A stretch of DNA of 64,000 bases from Aliiglaciecola sp. M165 (GCF_007197995.1 NZ_VKKH01000002.1:310001-374000), one strand, 5' to 3'; shown: positions 8,527 through 17,474, counted from the first letter of the stretch. Program-made: numbers and translations. The notes: a model not told the origin generated them from the sequence alone.

Positions 8527-10203
8527 ATGCTGTTAAAACAAAAGATCAATTTGTTTATATTACTCACTGCATTTTTAGCAGCGTCTTTTGCGTACCTCAC
8601 AAGTATTTGGATACTAGACAACTTCCTCGCTAACAATTTTATTGAACAAAAAGACGCTTCAGTTAACAGCATTAAGCGAGATATTGAAGTTTTTGATAGG
8701 ATCCTTTTGTTAGTAGAAGAACGATGGGATCGAGAACTCAGCATTTCACTGCCCGCGATTGCTAGACAGTTGCGGGAGTCAACCAACAAAACTCCCGCTC
8801 AGGTCAAACAACATCTGTTGCAGCTCAAGCAGACACACAACCTTTCTGATATCCATTTAATCAACGAACAATTGATTGTTTACCAAAGTACCTTCGATAA
8901 AGAGATAGGCTTGGATTTAAAAAACGTCAGTGAAGACTACACTCGGCTTCTCCAGAATGTCTTGACTAACAATACCTTCTCAGCACATCGCGTCTCCCCA
9001 TCAACGGTTACTGGCGATATTAAAAAATATGCTTATTACAGCCTGGAGGGAAGCAACTTTATTGTTAACGCCGACATTGACGTAAAAAGCCGACTTGAAT
9101 CGGGCGACAACAACGAAGTCGCAGACTATTTATTTGGCGACTACGTAGCCAAACTTTCAGACAAGTATCAGTGGATAACCAATGTCGATCTATTTTTAAT
9201 CAGTGGCGCTGATCAATGGTCGCTGTTTAATCAGGGTAAAAAGATAGATGTGGCGCTTGCAAGGAAGCTTTTCAAAGGTGAAGCGGATTATTCTGAAATG
9301 GAAAATACACTTCTTATACCTGTCTTTATGCAGTCTTATGATGAATTGGGCTTCAAAGCATTCTTGCAAATCAATTTTGACGACTCTTTGTTATATAAAA
9401 CCAAGTTTAATCTACAGATTTCAGCGCTGATAGTCGCTTTGCTGATAGCATTATTTAGTGTTTTGATTTTGCGCTTTGGTGCAAGAAAAGCACTAACAGA
9501 GCGGTTTTATGATCTTATGGAGCAAATCAAGGAGAAACAACCTCACCAGAACAAGTACATTGTATTAGAAGGTAACGATGAACTTGTACAGTTAAGTAAC
9601 GCCATTAATGAAATGATGTTGAGCCTAGACAAAGAACAAGACATCAATAAAGAATTAGTCGGCATATCTCAGCAGGATGGATTAACCAACCTTGGCAATC
9701 GGCGCAGCTTTGATGAGCATTTATCTCTTGAATGGAAACAAGCCAAACGTCTTCAAAATGACATGTCGATCATTATGCTTGATGTCGATTATTTCAAAGA
9801 CTACAACGATTTTTATGGACATGTCGCGGGCGACGAATGCCTGGTCAAAATTGCTGAATGTTTATCCAAACAAGTTTCAAGGCCTACAGATTTTGTCGCT
9901 CGATATGGTGGTGAAGAGTTTATTTGTATTCTTCCCAACACAGATGCGTCGGGTGCGTTGAAAATATCTGAAGACGTGCGCTTAGGTGTCGAGTCATTGG
10001 CAATAATGCATGAAAAATCTCTGGCCGCGCCAGTGGTTACTGTGAGTGCAGGATGCTTCACGATTAATGGTAATTATGATATTGGCGAAACAGAGATCAT
10101 CAAAAGCGTCGATCATTTGCTTTATCAGGCAAAAGACAGAGGTCGTAATTGTGTGGTTGAACAATCTTTTACAACTGTCCGTAATGTCACGGAAAAAAGC
10201 TGA
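8527..10203 (+). CDS. Membrane-bound diguanylate cyclase with periplasmic sensor
   Basis: The protein of 558 residues has a membrane helix at about 8-30, a periplasmic region of about 260 residues with no motif I can name, a second helix at about 298-318, a short HAMP-like linker, and a C-terminal GGDEF domain. The cyclase signature is RYGGEEF at about 459-465, preceded by DGLTNLGNRRSF and the metal-binding DVDYFKDYND. An inhibitory I-site (RPTD) stands five residues before GGEEF, so product feedback is likely. It should make c-di-GMP at the inner membrane in response to an unknown periplasmic signal. The degenerate EAL gene just upstream may be its partner. A convergent glycosyltransferase gene follows. 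Confidence 0.93.
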   Translation: MLLKQKINLFILLTAFLAASFAYLTSIWILDNFLANNFIEQKDASVNSIKRDIEVFDRILLLVEERWDRELSISLPAIARQLRESTNKTPAQVKQHLLQLKQTHNLSDIHLINEQLIVYQSTFDKEIGLDLKNVSEDYTRLLQNVLTNNTFSAHRVSPSTVTGDIKKYAYYSLEGSNFIVNADIDVKSRLESGDNNEVADYLFGDYVAKLSDKYQWITNVDLFLISGADQWSLFNQGKKIDVALARKLFKGEADYSEMENTLLIPVFMQSYDELGFKAFLQINFDDSLLYKTKFNLQISALIVALLIALFSVLILRFGARKALTERFYDLMEQIKEKQPHQNKYIVLEGNDELVQLSNAINEMMLSLDKEQDINKELVGISQQDGLTNLGNRRSFDEHLSLEWKQAKRLQNDMSIIMLDVDYFKDYNDFYGHVAGDECLVKIAECLSKQVSRPTDFVARYGGEEFICILPNTDASGALKISEDVRLGVESLAIMHEKSLAAPVVTVSAGCFTINGNYDIGETEIIKSVDHLLYQAKDRGRNCVVEQSFTTVRNVTEKS

Positions 10204-10218
10204 GGCTCTGTTTTACCG

Positions 10219-11100
10219 TTACTTCCCGCGCCACGCTTGGCGGATTTTAAACACCGCTAACCAATCAATCGGAGTAGACTTTCCACGCCAGTAGTACCCA
10301 GGAGGTTTTCCTGCCAATTGGTAAATTTCTTCTACAGACAAAGGAATATAGTCAATGCCATGGGATTCGAAATAGTGCATTAACATCCCAAGCTGATAAT
10401 CTCTCAGTCGGTATCTGACAAGCCTTTTAAAATATGTTTTAGCGTCTGCTAAACGCATCAATGACAGTTGTCGAAAGGCAAAGGTTGCCCGTTCTTCGAT
10501 AACGAGTTTTGGGTTGGAGGTATACAGCCCCTCATTGCCCCATAAATCTTTCGCCCAAGCTGACAACAAAAAATCTTCTCCAACAAACCCATTAGGAATT
10601 TTAATTTGGTTGCTGATCAGATAATTAACAAATTTTCCTGTCAACCCATATAGTCCACCCGATACACGACCAAAGCGGATCATCCGATGAACCCAACCAG
10701 CGCGATCTCTGCCGACACTCGGCACGGCCCCTACTGCATTGGCCTCGGGTTGAGAATCCAAGGATTCAATCAAACGTATAAGTGAATCAGGTGCAGGGAC
10801 GACATCACCATCAATAAAAATATGTGTGCTTTGTATTGTTGCGATGCGATGTACGTAGTGGTTCCACGCATTCGCTTTGTCAGCAATAGGGATATTAATC
10901 AGGTTTACGTGCTCAACTTCGGCGTATTGGCGCTCAATTTCACAGATAGTGCCGTCTGTGCAACCGTTAGCCAGAACGTAAATACGCAAGTCCAATTTTC
11001 CTTTGCTCGCTAACACACTCTCGATGCATCTAACAATCACGCCACTTAGATTGTGTGCAAATATCGCAACTGAACACGCGCGCGCTTGATTCTCAATCAC
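10219..11100 (-). CDS. Family 2 glycosyltransferase
   Basis: A GT-A fold glycosyltransferase of 293 residues. The N-terminus SVAIFAHNLSGVIVRCIESVLAS is the nucleotide-sugar binding start of family 2, followed by YVLANGCTDGT, and FIDGDVVP supplies the DxD metal/nucleotide motif. GFVGEDFLLSAWA matches the usual ED catalytic region. There are no clear transmembrane helices at the C-terminus, so it probably acts at the cytoplasmic face. The GTG start overlaps the stop of the upstream TrmB-like gene by eight bases, and that gene follows yadGH closely, so all four are likely one operon. Acceptor and sugar cannot be read from sequence; an envelope glycan is a guess from the linked ABC-2 exporter. 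Confidence 0.88.
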   Translation of the reverse strand: MIENQARACSVAIFAHNLSGVIVRCIESVLASKGKLDLRIYVLANGCTDGTICEIERQYAEVEHVNLINIPIADKANAWNHYVHRIATIQSTHIFIDGDVVPAPDSLIRLIESLDSQPEANAVGAVPSVGRDRAGWVHRMIRFGRVSGGLYGLTGKFVNYLISNQIKIPNGFVGEDFLLSAWAKDLWGNEGLYTSNPKLVIEERATFAFRQLSLMRLADAKTYFKRLVRYRLRDYQLGMLMHYFESHGIDYIPLSVEEIYQLAGKPPGYYWRGKSTPIDWLAVFKIRQAWRGK

Positions 11101-11773
11101 GATTTAGCTGACATCTAACACGCCAACTGGATTGACCGCTTGACCAGTATTTACGCTCAAAGGGGGTATGCGCTTCATCAGCATGATAGGTTTCGCTTGA
11201 GGCTTTGTAACCCGCACAACGCAGTGCCCAGGCAAACTCCTCAATGTAAATATCCCAATTACTGCGCACCTCCAGTTGACCACCCAATGACAGAATATCT
11301 TTAAATGCTGCGCATGCATGCCAACGTCTCTGCACATGCGCTGATTTTGGATAAGGATTAGGATAAAGCAAAAAATGGTGGGTTAGCCGCCACCCAGCTT
11401 GATACGCTAGACGCCAGAAATCATTAACATCCGCTCGCACCACCAGATAGTTGTCTGAATCCTCGATATAATGCCGGTGTTTATTGGTACGCAATGCTGA
11501 TTTATCGATACCAACAATCAATGCTTCGGGAAAGCGTTTTGCAATATACGCCGTGCTTTGACCAACGCCACAACAAGAGTCAAAAATCAAAGGACGCAGA
11601 CTTTGCGGGTCGTTCTCATGCCGCCAGCTCTGTACCTGTCTGAAAGCTTCAAGTGTATGCTGATTGAACGGCTTTTGACTCTCATTGGCCAGATGGCGCT
11701 TGACCAGCTCAGGCACCTTTTCATGGGGCCCTGGCTGGTTAGTGGTGATGGCGCGAGAATTTCCCTGTTCCAT
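11093..11773 (-). CDS. TrmB-like SAM-dependent methyltransferase
   Basis: A Rossmann-fold methyltransferase of 226 residues that resembles tRNA (guanine-N7) methyltransferase TrmB but diverges at key places. The SAM site reads DSCCGVGQSTAYIAKRFPEALIVGID; TrmB usually has EIGFGMG at this point. The TrmB motif FPDPWPKKRH appears as YPNPYPKSAHVQRRW, and the C-terminal TKFERRG-like motif appears as TPFERKYW. It may be a second, specialised family member rather than the housekeeping enzyme, which normally sits elsewhere near mutY/yggL-type genes. It starts seven bases after yadH ends and overlaps the glycosyltransferase. Automatic tools would probably name it trmB; I keep the function open. Confidence 0.78.
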   Translation of the reverse strand: MEQGNSRAITTNQPGPHEKVPELVKRHLANESQKPFNQHTLEAFRQVQSWRHENDPQSLRPLIFDSCCGVGQSTAYIAKRFPEALIVGIDKSALRTNKHRHYIEDSDNYLVVRADVNDFWRLAYQAGWRLTHHFLLYPNPYPKSAHVQRRWHACAAFKDILSLGGQLEVRSNWDIYIEEFAWALRCAGYKASSETYHADEAHTPFERKYWSSGQSSWRVRCQLNRD

Positions 11774-11780
11774 TTTAGGA

Positions 11781-12551
11781 TTAACTTCTTATCCCTACAC
11801 CACGATTGATCAGTTGATAAGCCACAGTAAACAACACCACATTGAACACCACCAACAAACCAATGGAAACTAAGTAGTTAACGTCAGACACTCCTAAGAA
11901 TCCGTAGCGGAATCCATTGACCATGTAGACGATCGGGTTGATTTTGCTCACCCACTGCCAAAACTCAGGCAGCAGTGTTAACGAGTAAAAAACGCCGCCC
12001 AAGTAAGTCAGGGGAGTTAACACAAAGGTAGGCACCATACTGATATCGTCAAAGGTTTTGGCATAAACGGCATTGATTAAGCCAGCCGTAGCGAACAACG
12101 AAGAGGTCAATAACAGGGTGATGATAATAATACCCAAATTGTAGATTTGAATATCAACAAACAATAATGATACGCAGGTGACGATAATCCCAATGAGGAT
12201 TGCTCTTGCTACACCTCCCCCGACGAAGCCTAAAACAATAATCCAGTTTGGTACCGGAGCCACTAACAGCTCTTCGACATTGCGCTGAAACTTCGCACTG
12301 AAAAACGATGAGCTGACATTGGCATAGGAATTGGTGATCACTGACATCATTATTAAACCTGGAACAATAAACTCCATATAGGAGAAACCGCCCATCTCGC
12401 CTATTCTCTTACCGATTAAGCTACCAAAAATGATAAAGTACAGCGACATGGTGATCGCAGGCGGTACCAGGGTTTGTACCCAAATACGTAAGAATCTTGT
12501 GCATTCTTTGATCCAGATGGTGCGCAAGGCAGTTAAGTTACGGCTTGCCAT
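11781..12551 (-). CDS. yadH: ABC-2 type transporter permease (YadH family)
   Basis: An integral membrane permease of 256 residues with about six helices. Recognisable parts are the N-terminal RTIWIKECTRFLRIWVQTLVPP, FGSLIG, the ABC-2 region EFIVPGLIMMSVITNSYANVSSSFF, and TPLTYLGGVFYSLTLLPEFWQ with NPIVYMVNGFRYGFLG near the end. These match E. coli YadH. It pairs with the ATPase gene immediately upstream: the yadG stop TAA is directly followed by the yadH ATG (TAAATG), so translation is coupled. The exporter's substrate is unknown in E. coli too. Here the downstream operon members are a methyltransferase and a glycosyltransferase, which is not the E. coli arrangement. Confidence 0.93.
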   Translation of the reverse strand: MASRNLTALRTIWIKECTRFLRIWVQTLVPPAITMSLYFIIFGSLIGKRIGEMGGFSYMEFIVPGLIMMSVITNSYANVSSSFFSAKFQRNVEELLVAPVPNWIIVLGFVGGGVARAILIGIIVTCVSLLFVDIQIYNLGIIIITLLLTSSLFATAGLINAVYAKTFDDISMVPTFVLTPLTYLGGVFYSLTLLPEFWQWVSKINPIVYMVNGFRYGFLGVSDVNYLVSIGLLVVFNVVLFTVAYQLINRGVGIRS

Positions 12552-13481
12552 TTATGCTTCTCCCGCTTGCTGTCTGCCAGATTCGACCATGCGAACAAAC
12601 AATTCTTCCAATCGATTCGCTTTGTTACGCATACTTAAGACTGTGACACCTTGATCGGTAAGTTGGCGGAATACGTCGTTTAACCCAACATCTTTGTTTA
12701 CGTCTACTTCCAATGTATGGTCATCGATATTTCGATATTCAAACTCCTTCAAAGCAGGAGGTTGGCTTTGAATGGGCAAATCCAATACAAAGGTTTCCTT
12801 ATTCAGTTTAGATAGCAACGTTTTCATGCTGGTGTTTTCAACAATAATACCTTTGTCGATGATCGCGATGTTGCGGCACAGCATTTCCGCTTCTTCCAAA
12901 TAATGGGTGGTTAGAATGATGGTGATACCTTGCTTATTAATCTCTTTTAGGAAAGTCCACATAGACCGTCTTATCTCGATATCCACTCCAGCTGTAGGTT
13001 CATCGAGAATAAGCATTTTGGGTTCATGCATTAAGGCTCTGGCGATCATCAAGCGGCGTTTCATCCCTCCCGACAATTCTCTGGCTGGTTCATTGCGCTT
13101 TTCCCATAAATCCAACTGCTTGAGATATTTTTCAGCACGTTCCTTGGCCAGTGGGCGGGGCACGCCGTAGTAGCCGGCTTGATTAACGACGATCTGCAGC
13201 AAGGTTTCAAATTGGTTGAAATTGAATTCCTGAGGTACTAACCCTATGCAAGATTTTGCTTCGACTAATTCTTGATCAATGGAGTGGCCAAAGACCTTCA
13301 CGTCTCCACTGGATTTGTTCACCAACGAAGAAATCACACCTATGGTTGTAGATTTCCCTGCGCCATTAGGGCCCAACAAGGCGAAAAAATCCCCTTCTTC
13401 CACTTCGAGGTCTATACCTTTGAGCGCTTGCGTACCACCCTTATAGGTTTTTCTCAGACCGCTGATGTCTAAAGCTTTCAT
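12552..13481 (-). CDS. yadG: ABC transporter ATP-binding protein (YadG family)
   Basis: The nucleotide-binding subunit partner of YadH, 309 residues. Walker A is GPNGAGKST, the Q-loop is VPQEFNFNQFETL, the signature is LSGGMKRR, Walker B is LILDEPTAGVD, and the H-loop is TTHYLEEAEML. The C-terminal 90 residues form the extra domain seen in ABC-2 drug/polysaccharide-type ATPases. AGGAA precedes the ATG. It is the first gene of the minus-strand operon yadG-yadH-methyltransferase-glycosyltransferase, and its upstream region faces a divergent AhpD-like gene. In E. coli yadGH lie near the pan genes as well, so this is partly conserved gene order. Confidence 0.95.
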   Translation of the reverse strand: MKALDISGLRKTYKGGTQALKGIDLEVEEGDFFALLGPNGAGKSTTIGVISSLVNKSSGDVKVFGHSIDQELVEAKSCIGLVPQEFNFNQFETLLQIVVNQAGYYGVPRPLAKERAEKYLKQLDLWEKRNEPARELSGGMKRRLMIARALMHEPKMLILDEPTAGVDIEIRRSMWTFLKEINKQGITIILTTHYLEEAEMLCRNIAIIDKGIIVENTSMKTLLSKLNKETFVLDLPIQSQPPALKEFEYRNIDDHTLEVDVNKDVGLNDVFRQLTDQGVTVLSMRNKANRLEELFVRMVESGRQQAGEA

Positions 13482-13684
13482 TCAAATTCCTGAATCGATT
13501 CGATTTTTGTTCATTTTATATGGCCTTAGTTTGCCATAAATCAAGGCCGAATGGACCACACAGCAAAAGGTTTTATACCTATAAACTAAGGTTTACAGAA
13601 AATCTGTGACGAATATTTAATGAGATTTTGCGTGTCACTCACGACAATGCTAACGTCGTTTTTTTAATAATAAGAATCGATAAC

Positions 13685-14278
13685 ATGGCACACGTACCTC
13701 CACTTCCCAAAGAAACCACACCTGAACTTGCAAACGATTTTGCTATTTTTGAACAAATCCTAGGATTTGTTCCCAATAGTCTGTTAACCATGCAACGTCG
13801 TCCCGAAATTGTTAAAGGGTTCGGGGTATTAACCAAAGCGGTCATGTCAGCCGATGGTGTTGTCGATTTAGGATTTAAACGCTTGTTGGCACACTTTGCC
13901 AGTCGAGCGGCCGGGTGCCAGTATTGCGAAGCGCACTCACTTATTGCCGCGCAAATACACGGTATTAGCGAAGAAAAAGTGGCGGCGGTGTGGGAATATC
14001 AAACTAGCCCACTTTATTCAGACGCTGAACGCGTGGCGCTGGATTATGCCCTTGCCGCCGGGTCGGTACCCAACGCTGTGGATGAACCTTTGATGGAACG
14101 TATGCGCAAATATTGGTCCGATGATGAAATTGTCGAGATATTAGGTGCCATCTGCTTGTACGGCTTTTTAAACCGTTGGAATGATTCGATGGCTACAGAT
14201 TTAGAAGACGCCCCCAAAACTCTTGGCCAAAACGTACTTAGCAGCGGCGGCTGGACCGGCGGAAAGCACGTTAAATAA
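13685..14278 (+). CDS. AhpD-like / carboxymuconolactone decarboxylase family protein
   Basis: A helical protein of 197 residues with the CxxC-x-x-H redox motif of the AhpD-like family: AAGCQYCEAHSLIAAQ. Upstream is MQRRPEIVKGFGVLTKAV, the usual first helix pair. Members are peroxidase-like enzymes or thiol-dependent reductases of unknown substrate. I used the ATG at 13685 (MAHVPPLP), which begins where homologues normally begin; an in-frame GTG 19 codons earlier would add a hydrophobic stretch with no ribosome site. The M14 carboxypeptidase gene follows after 30 bases in the same direction, so the pair is probably co-transcribed. No functional link between them is evident. Confidence 0.85.
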   Translation: MAHVPPLPKETTPELANDFAIFEQILGFVPNSLLTMQRRPEIVKGFGVLTKAVMSADGVVDLGFKRLLAHFASRAAGCQYCEAHSLIAAQIHGISEEKVAAVWEYQTSPLYSDAERVALDYALAAGSVPNAVDEPLMERMRKYWSDDEIVEILGAICLYGFLNRWNDSMATDLEDAPKTLGQNVLSSGGWTGGKHVK

Positions 14279-14308
14279 GTCTTAATTAAACGTAAAACAG
14301 GAACACCT

Positions 14309-15220
14309 ATGCAAAATCACCCCTATCCGATTGGTACACCGGGACAACCCTGGACAGAAAAAGACAAGGCTCAGTGGTTGCAACAACAGACCGTAAAACG
14401 TGAATATGCTGACGAGGTACTGAGTAAAATCGAAGCACTAGCGGATAGCTTTGATGTGATTCAATACGGCGCCCTACCCTACGATGAAAAGCGTTACCCG
14501 CTATATGCACTGAAGTCGCTAAACTGGAACGATGAATTACCCAATGTGCTTGTGACTGGCGGTGTGCATGGCTACGAAACCAGTGGTGTGCAAGGCGCTC
14601 TGCGCTTTGCTCAAGTTGCCGCGCCAGCCTATCAAGAAAAATGCAATTTTATCATTTTGCCCTGCATCAGCCCGTGGGGTTATGAAACAATTAACCGTTG
14701 GGATCAGTATGCGCTGGATCCCAATCGTTCATTTTTTGAAAACTCACCTGCGCCGGAGTCTGCCGCAGCTATGGCGTTTATGCAGTCTTTAAACATTGAG
14801 TTATTGGCCCATTTTGACCTGCATGAAACCACAGATACGGATAATTCAGAATTTAGGCCTGCGTTAGCCGCCCGAGATGGCGTAACGAATCATAACTGGA
14901 ATATTCCCGATGGATTTTATGGTGTGGGTGACAGTGAAAATCCGCAACCAGCCTTTCAAAAAGCGATTATTGAATCAGTAGAAAAGGTGACACACATTGC
15001 CCCAGCAGACACAGATGGCAAGCTCATTGGCAAAACGTTGGAGCAAAAAGGAGTCATTAATTACGACAAGCGTAAATTGTTTTTATGTGGAGGCTTTGCT
15101 GGGGGTCAATATGTCACGACCACAGAAGTCTATCCGGACAGCTCCAAAGTCGATGATGAAAATTGCATCGTCGCACAAGTTGCAGCGATTACCGGTGGTT
15201 TAGACTATATCTTGGGGTAA
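14309..15220 (+). CDS. M14 family metallocarboxypeptidase
   Basis: A zinc carboxypeptidase-like hydrolase of 303 residues without a signal peptide, so probably cytoplasmic. The first two zinc ligands are in GGVHGYETSG (His-87 and Glu-90), the substrate-binding arginine region is DPNRSFFEN, the third zinc ligand lies in HFDLHETTDTDNSEFRP, and the catalytic glutamate is likely in TTEVYPDSS near the C-terminus. The family includes carboxypeptidases and succinylglutamate desuccinylase/aspartoacylase relatives; the specific substrate is not evident. AGGAA-like sequence lies before the ATG. The stop codon lies inside a hairpin shared with the convergent beta-helix gene. Confidence 0.87.
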   Translation: MQNHPYPIGTPGQPWTEKDKAQWLQQQTVKREYADEVLSKIEALADSFDVIQYGALPYDEKRYPLYALKSLNWNDELPNVLVTGGVHGYETSGVQGALRFAQVAAPAYQEKCNFIILPCISPWGYETINRWDQYALDPNRSFFENSPAPESAAAMAFMQSLNIELLAHFDLHETTDTDNSEFRPALAARDGVTNHNWNIPDGFYGVGDSENPQPAFQKAIIESVEKVTHIAPADTDGKLIGKTLEQKGVINYDKRKLFLCGGFAGGQYVTTTEVYPDSSKVDDENCIVAQVAAITGGLDYILG

Positions 15221-15240
15221 AGGCTTAGCGCCTTACCCCA
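15213..15240. terminator. Hairpin between convergent genes
   Basis: TGGGGTAA-A-GGC pairs with GCCTTACCCCA around a five-base loop, with one bulged A. It includes the M14 gene stop and lies just past the stop of the convergent beta-helix gene. No real T-tract follows on either strand, so termination efficiency is uncertain. Confidence 0.5.
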
Positions 15241-15245
15241 GGTGT

Positions 15246-16613
15246 TTATAGTGTACAAGCTGTTGTTGTAGTCAGGTTGTCTGCCTGAATGATGTTATTC
15301 CCAGCAACGCTTATCGCTGATGCAGAATTACAACGCAAAATGTTGTTCTTGACAATTCCATCAACGATTTGGGACAAGTAAATACCATAGCGGGTATAAG
15401 GGTTAGCCAAGGTTAAATCGTTGCCAACAGTATTGTTGCTAACATTTATGCCCTGAACCCCCAACGCAAAAATGCCAATAGAACTGGGCGCATCGCTGAC
15501 ACCATTGTTGATCAGCATGTTCCCAGTGATATGCACCCCGGCAACACTGCCATCAGATTGACCTGAACGGGTCTGGACAGTAATGCCGCGAGCCTGATTA
15601 GAACGCAATTGATTGTCTGCAATAGTCAGATATTTGACCGCGCCTTTAGCCCAAATCACCGCATCCGCATAAGATCCACTACGAACAGAATCTTCAATAA
15701 TATTGCCAGTAATTAAAATGGTGTGATTCGCTTGGCCATTGTCCAGATCGCCATGTAAAACAAGGGCACTGTCAAAGGTTTCTGAAATATGGTTATTGGC
15801 GATAATAACTGAGCGAGAGCCAATGCCTGCATTTTCTGGGTCCACCCCTTTGATATCAAAACCAACACCTTCGGTCCTACTGACAATGTTATCTGAGATA
15901 ATCAGCTTCTGTCCGCTCCAAAAACTATCTATGGCATCCTGGGTGTCTGCAGAAGGGGTTCGTGCTCCGACATTGATAAATTGATTGCCAGAGATCAACA
16001 CCTGACCATTATTCTCACGAAGTCTGATCGCATCATGCAAGGAGTCACTGAGTATGTTGTCGCTGATCGTAATGTTATTGACCGAATGCAAAAATATCGG
16101 ACGTACATAACCAACAAAGGTATTTTGACTGAGGATAACGCCAGTTGCCGGTTGCTGATGGGCAACTCCACCTAATGCAGACTCATTTGCACCGCAAATC
16201 GCGCTGTAACTATTGCCCTCAAAATGATTGGACTGGATCCTAACCTGAGACGCGCCATCTGCTAACTGAATGTCGCAGTTTGGTTGACCAGAAACCGTTT
16301 GCGGACGAAAGGTGAGGTTGGAAATTTGTACGTTTTTACCGCTGACCTTTAACGCGTAAGGGGACGATGTTGCTTTGCATATCGTGCCCAGGCCATTAAT
16401 GGACTCGTCGTCCAACAATTCCAAGCCGTCTACTCGCCAAGTCTGGTTGGCAGGCACACTTATGGATTTGTTCTGATCCAGCGATGCACGCATGACGGCC
16501 GACTGGTCAGCGAGGCTATCACAGGCGGTCTGCGCAAAGCTGACTTGCGACATTAAGGTAGCCAATACGACAATGCATCGGCCAATGGGTAACAGGGTAT
16601 TTGAATAAGACAT
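15246..16613 (-). CDS. Exported right-handed parallel beta-helix protein
   Basis: A 455-residue protein with a signal peptide (hydrophobic stretch IGRCIVVLATLMSQVSFA, cleavage probably before QTACD). Most of the chain is a series of about 22-25 residue repeats rich in NxI/V and ISxN patterns, for example VRIQSNHFEGNS, VILSQNTFVGY, ITISDNILSDS, VLISGNQFINVG, ITGNIIEDSV. These are turns of a pectate-lyase-like beta-helix. Such proteins are often polysaccharide lyases or epimerases, but I see no catalytic signature I can assign. It lies 255 bases downstream of the sortase gene in the same direction and has no LPxTG tail, so it is not an obvious sortase substrate. AAGGAG stands ten bases before the chosen ATG; a GTG two codons earlier is too close. 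Confidence 0.85.
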   Translation of the reverse strand: MSYSNTLLPIGRCIVVLATLMSQVSFAQTACDSLADQSAVMRASLDQNKSISVPANQTWRVDGLELLDDESINGLGTICKATSSPYALKVSGKNVQISNLTFRPQTVSGQPNCDIQLADGASQVRIQSNHFEGNSYSAICGANESALGGVAHQQPATGVILSQNTFVGYVRPIFLHSVNNITISDNILSDSLHDAIRLRENNGQVLISGNQFINVGARTPSADTQDAIDSFWSGQKLIISDNIVSRTEGVGFDIKGVDPENAGIGSRSVIIANNHISETFDSALVLHGDLDNGQANHTILITGNIIEDSVRSGSYADAVIWAKGAVKYLTIADNQLRSNQARGITVQTRSGQSDGSVAGVHITGNMLINNGVSDAPSSIGIFALGVQGINVSNNTVGNDLTLANPYTRYGIYLSQIVDGIVKNNILRCNSASAISVAGNNIIQADNLTTTTACTL

Positions 16614-16868
16614 CAGCACGTTTCTCCTTGTGCTCTTTAACTACCACGCTCACGAATAACCTGTGTTTTATTACCCGTGAGCACCTGAGCGAATATTAAG
16701 CAAGGATTAGACTAAAGTCTAACCTTTTTGCCCAAATTTTATACCCAGGGATGATTTTTCATACCTTTTAACCTGGTGTTAAAAACTTATTCAACCTTTA
16801 CTCACATTGTCTTCACACCTTATACACTAACTTATCCACAACCCATAGTTTCAGGTTACCCTTTTCAA

Positions 16869-17474
16869 TTACGAATGTTTCACAGCCCTGACAATTAGTC
16901 GCAAGGGGGTGTCGGGTGTAATTGAATCAAAGGGGTAGCAGGTGATCAGGGTTAACATGTCTTGACCCGCATCATTTAAGTATTCAACTTGCGAGTAGTG
17001 AGCCACACGGATTTCGTCTACGGTATAGCTCCTGGTTCCAGCAGGTGATGTCATCTGTATGATGTCTGCTTTTTTAACTGTTTCCAACACATCAAAGTGG
17101 GTGTCTCGATGGCCTGAGATCACCACATTCCCTTGTTCACCTGGTAGTGACGTCGAACTGACGTGCCCTGGCCCAAAGGCCAATACTCGACCACTACTGC
17201 CTGACAGCACATAAAGGTGCTTGTTGGCGATTTTGAGCGCGGCCACTGGATAAGTGTCCGCCCAAGACCAAGGCGCTACGGGTTGACCTGACTGTAAACT
17301 TTCTTGCCACGCATCTGCAATCAGGTATTGCGCTAATAGGGCTTTGGCGTGGATATAACCGCTTGAACCAAACAGATAAAGACTCGCACAAAAACACAAC
17401 ACAGCAATTTTGTGACTCCACATCCAGCGCCGCGCTCGCGTGGTTAGACTTTCCTGGTAAAAAACGCTATGCAT
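16869..17474 (-). CDS. Class GN sortase (proteobacterial dedicated sortase)
   Basis: A cysteine transpeptidase of about 201 residues, anchored by one N-terminal helix (IAVLCFCASLYLFGSSGYI). Catalytic residues are visible: His in VVISGHRDTHF, Cys in MLTLITCYPFD, and Arg in TPLRLIVRAV. Sortases cleave LPxTG-like signals; in proteobacteria the GN class is usually encoded beside its only substrate, as here. I used the ATG at 17474, which has AGGA eight bases upstream; an ATG eight codons earlier is possible. The start overlaps the end of the substrate gene by 31 bases (or more), so the two are translationally coupled. It is the last gene of the pdsO-substrate-sortase run. Acceptor of the transpeptidation is unknown. 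Confidence 0.93.
   Translation of the reverse strand: MHSVFYQESLTTRARRWMWSHKIAVLCFCASLYLFGSSGYIHAKALLAQYLIADAWQESLQSGQPVAPWSWADTYPVAALKIANKHLYVLSGSSGRVLAFGPGHVSSTSLPGEQGNVVISGHRDTHFDVLETVKKADIIQMTSPAGTRSYTVDEIRVAHYSQVEYLNDAGQDMLTLITCYPFDSITPDTPLRLIVRAVKHS

Noticed and set aside
11093-11773. Calling the methyltransferase housekeeping TrmB
   Set aside because: Both the SAM motif and the FPDPW motif differ; neighbourhood is not that of trmB. Left as TrmB-like.
16648-16682. GCTCACG/CGTGAGC inverted repeat upstream of the beta-helix gene
   Set aside because: Seven-base arms with a 21-base gap; it could be an operator or the end of the sortase transcript, but nothing supports a choice.
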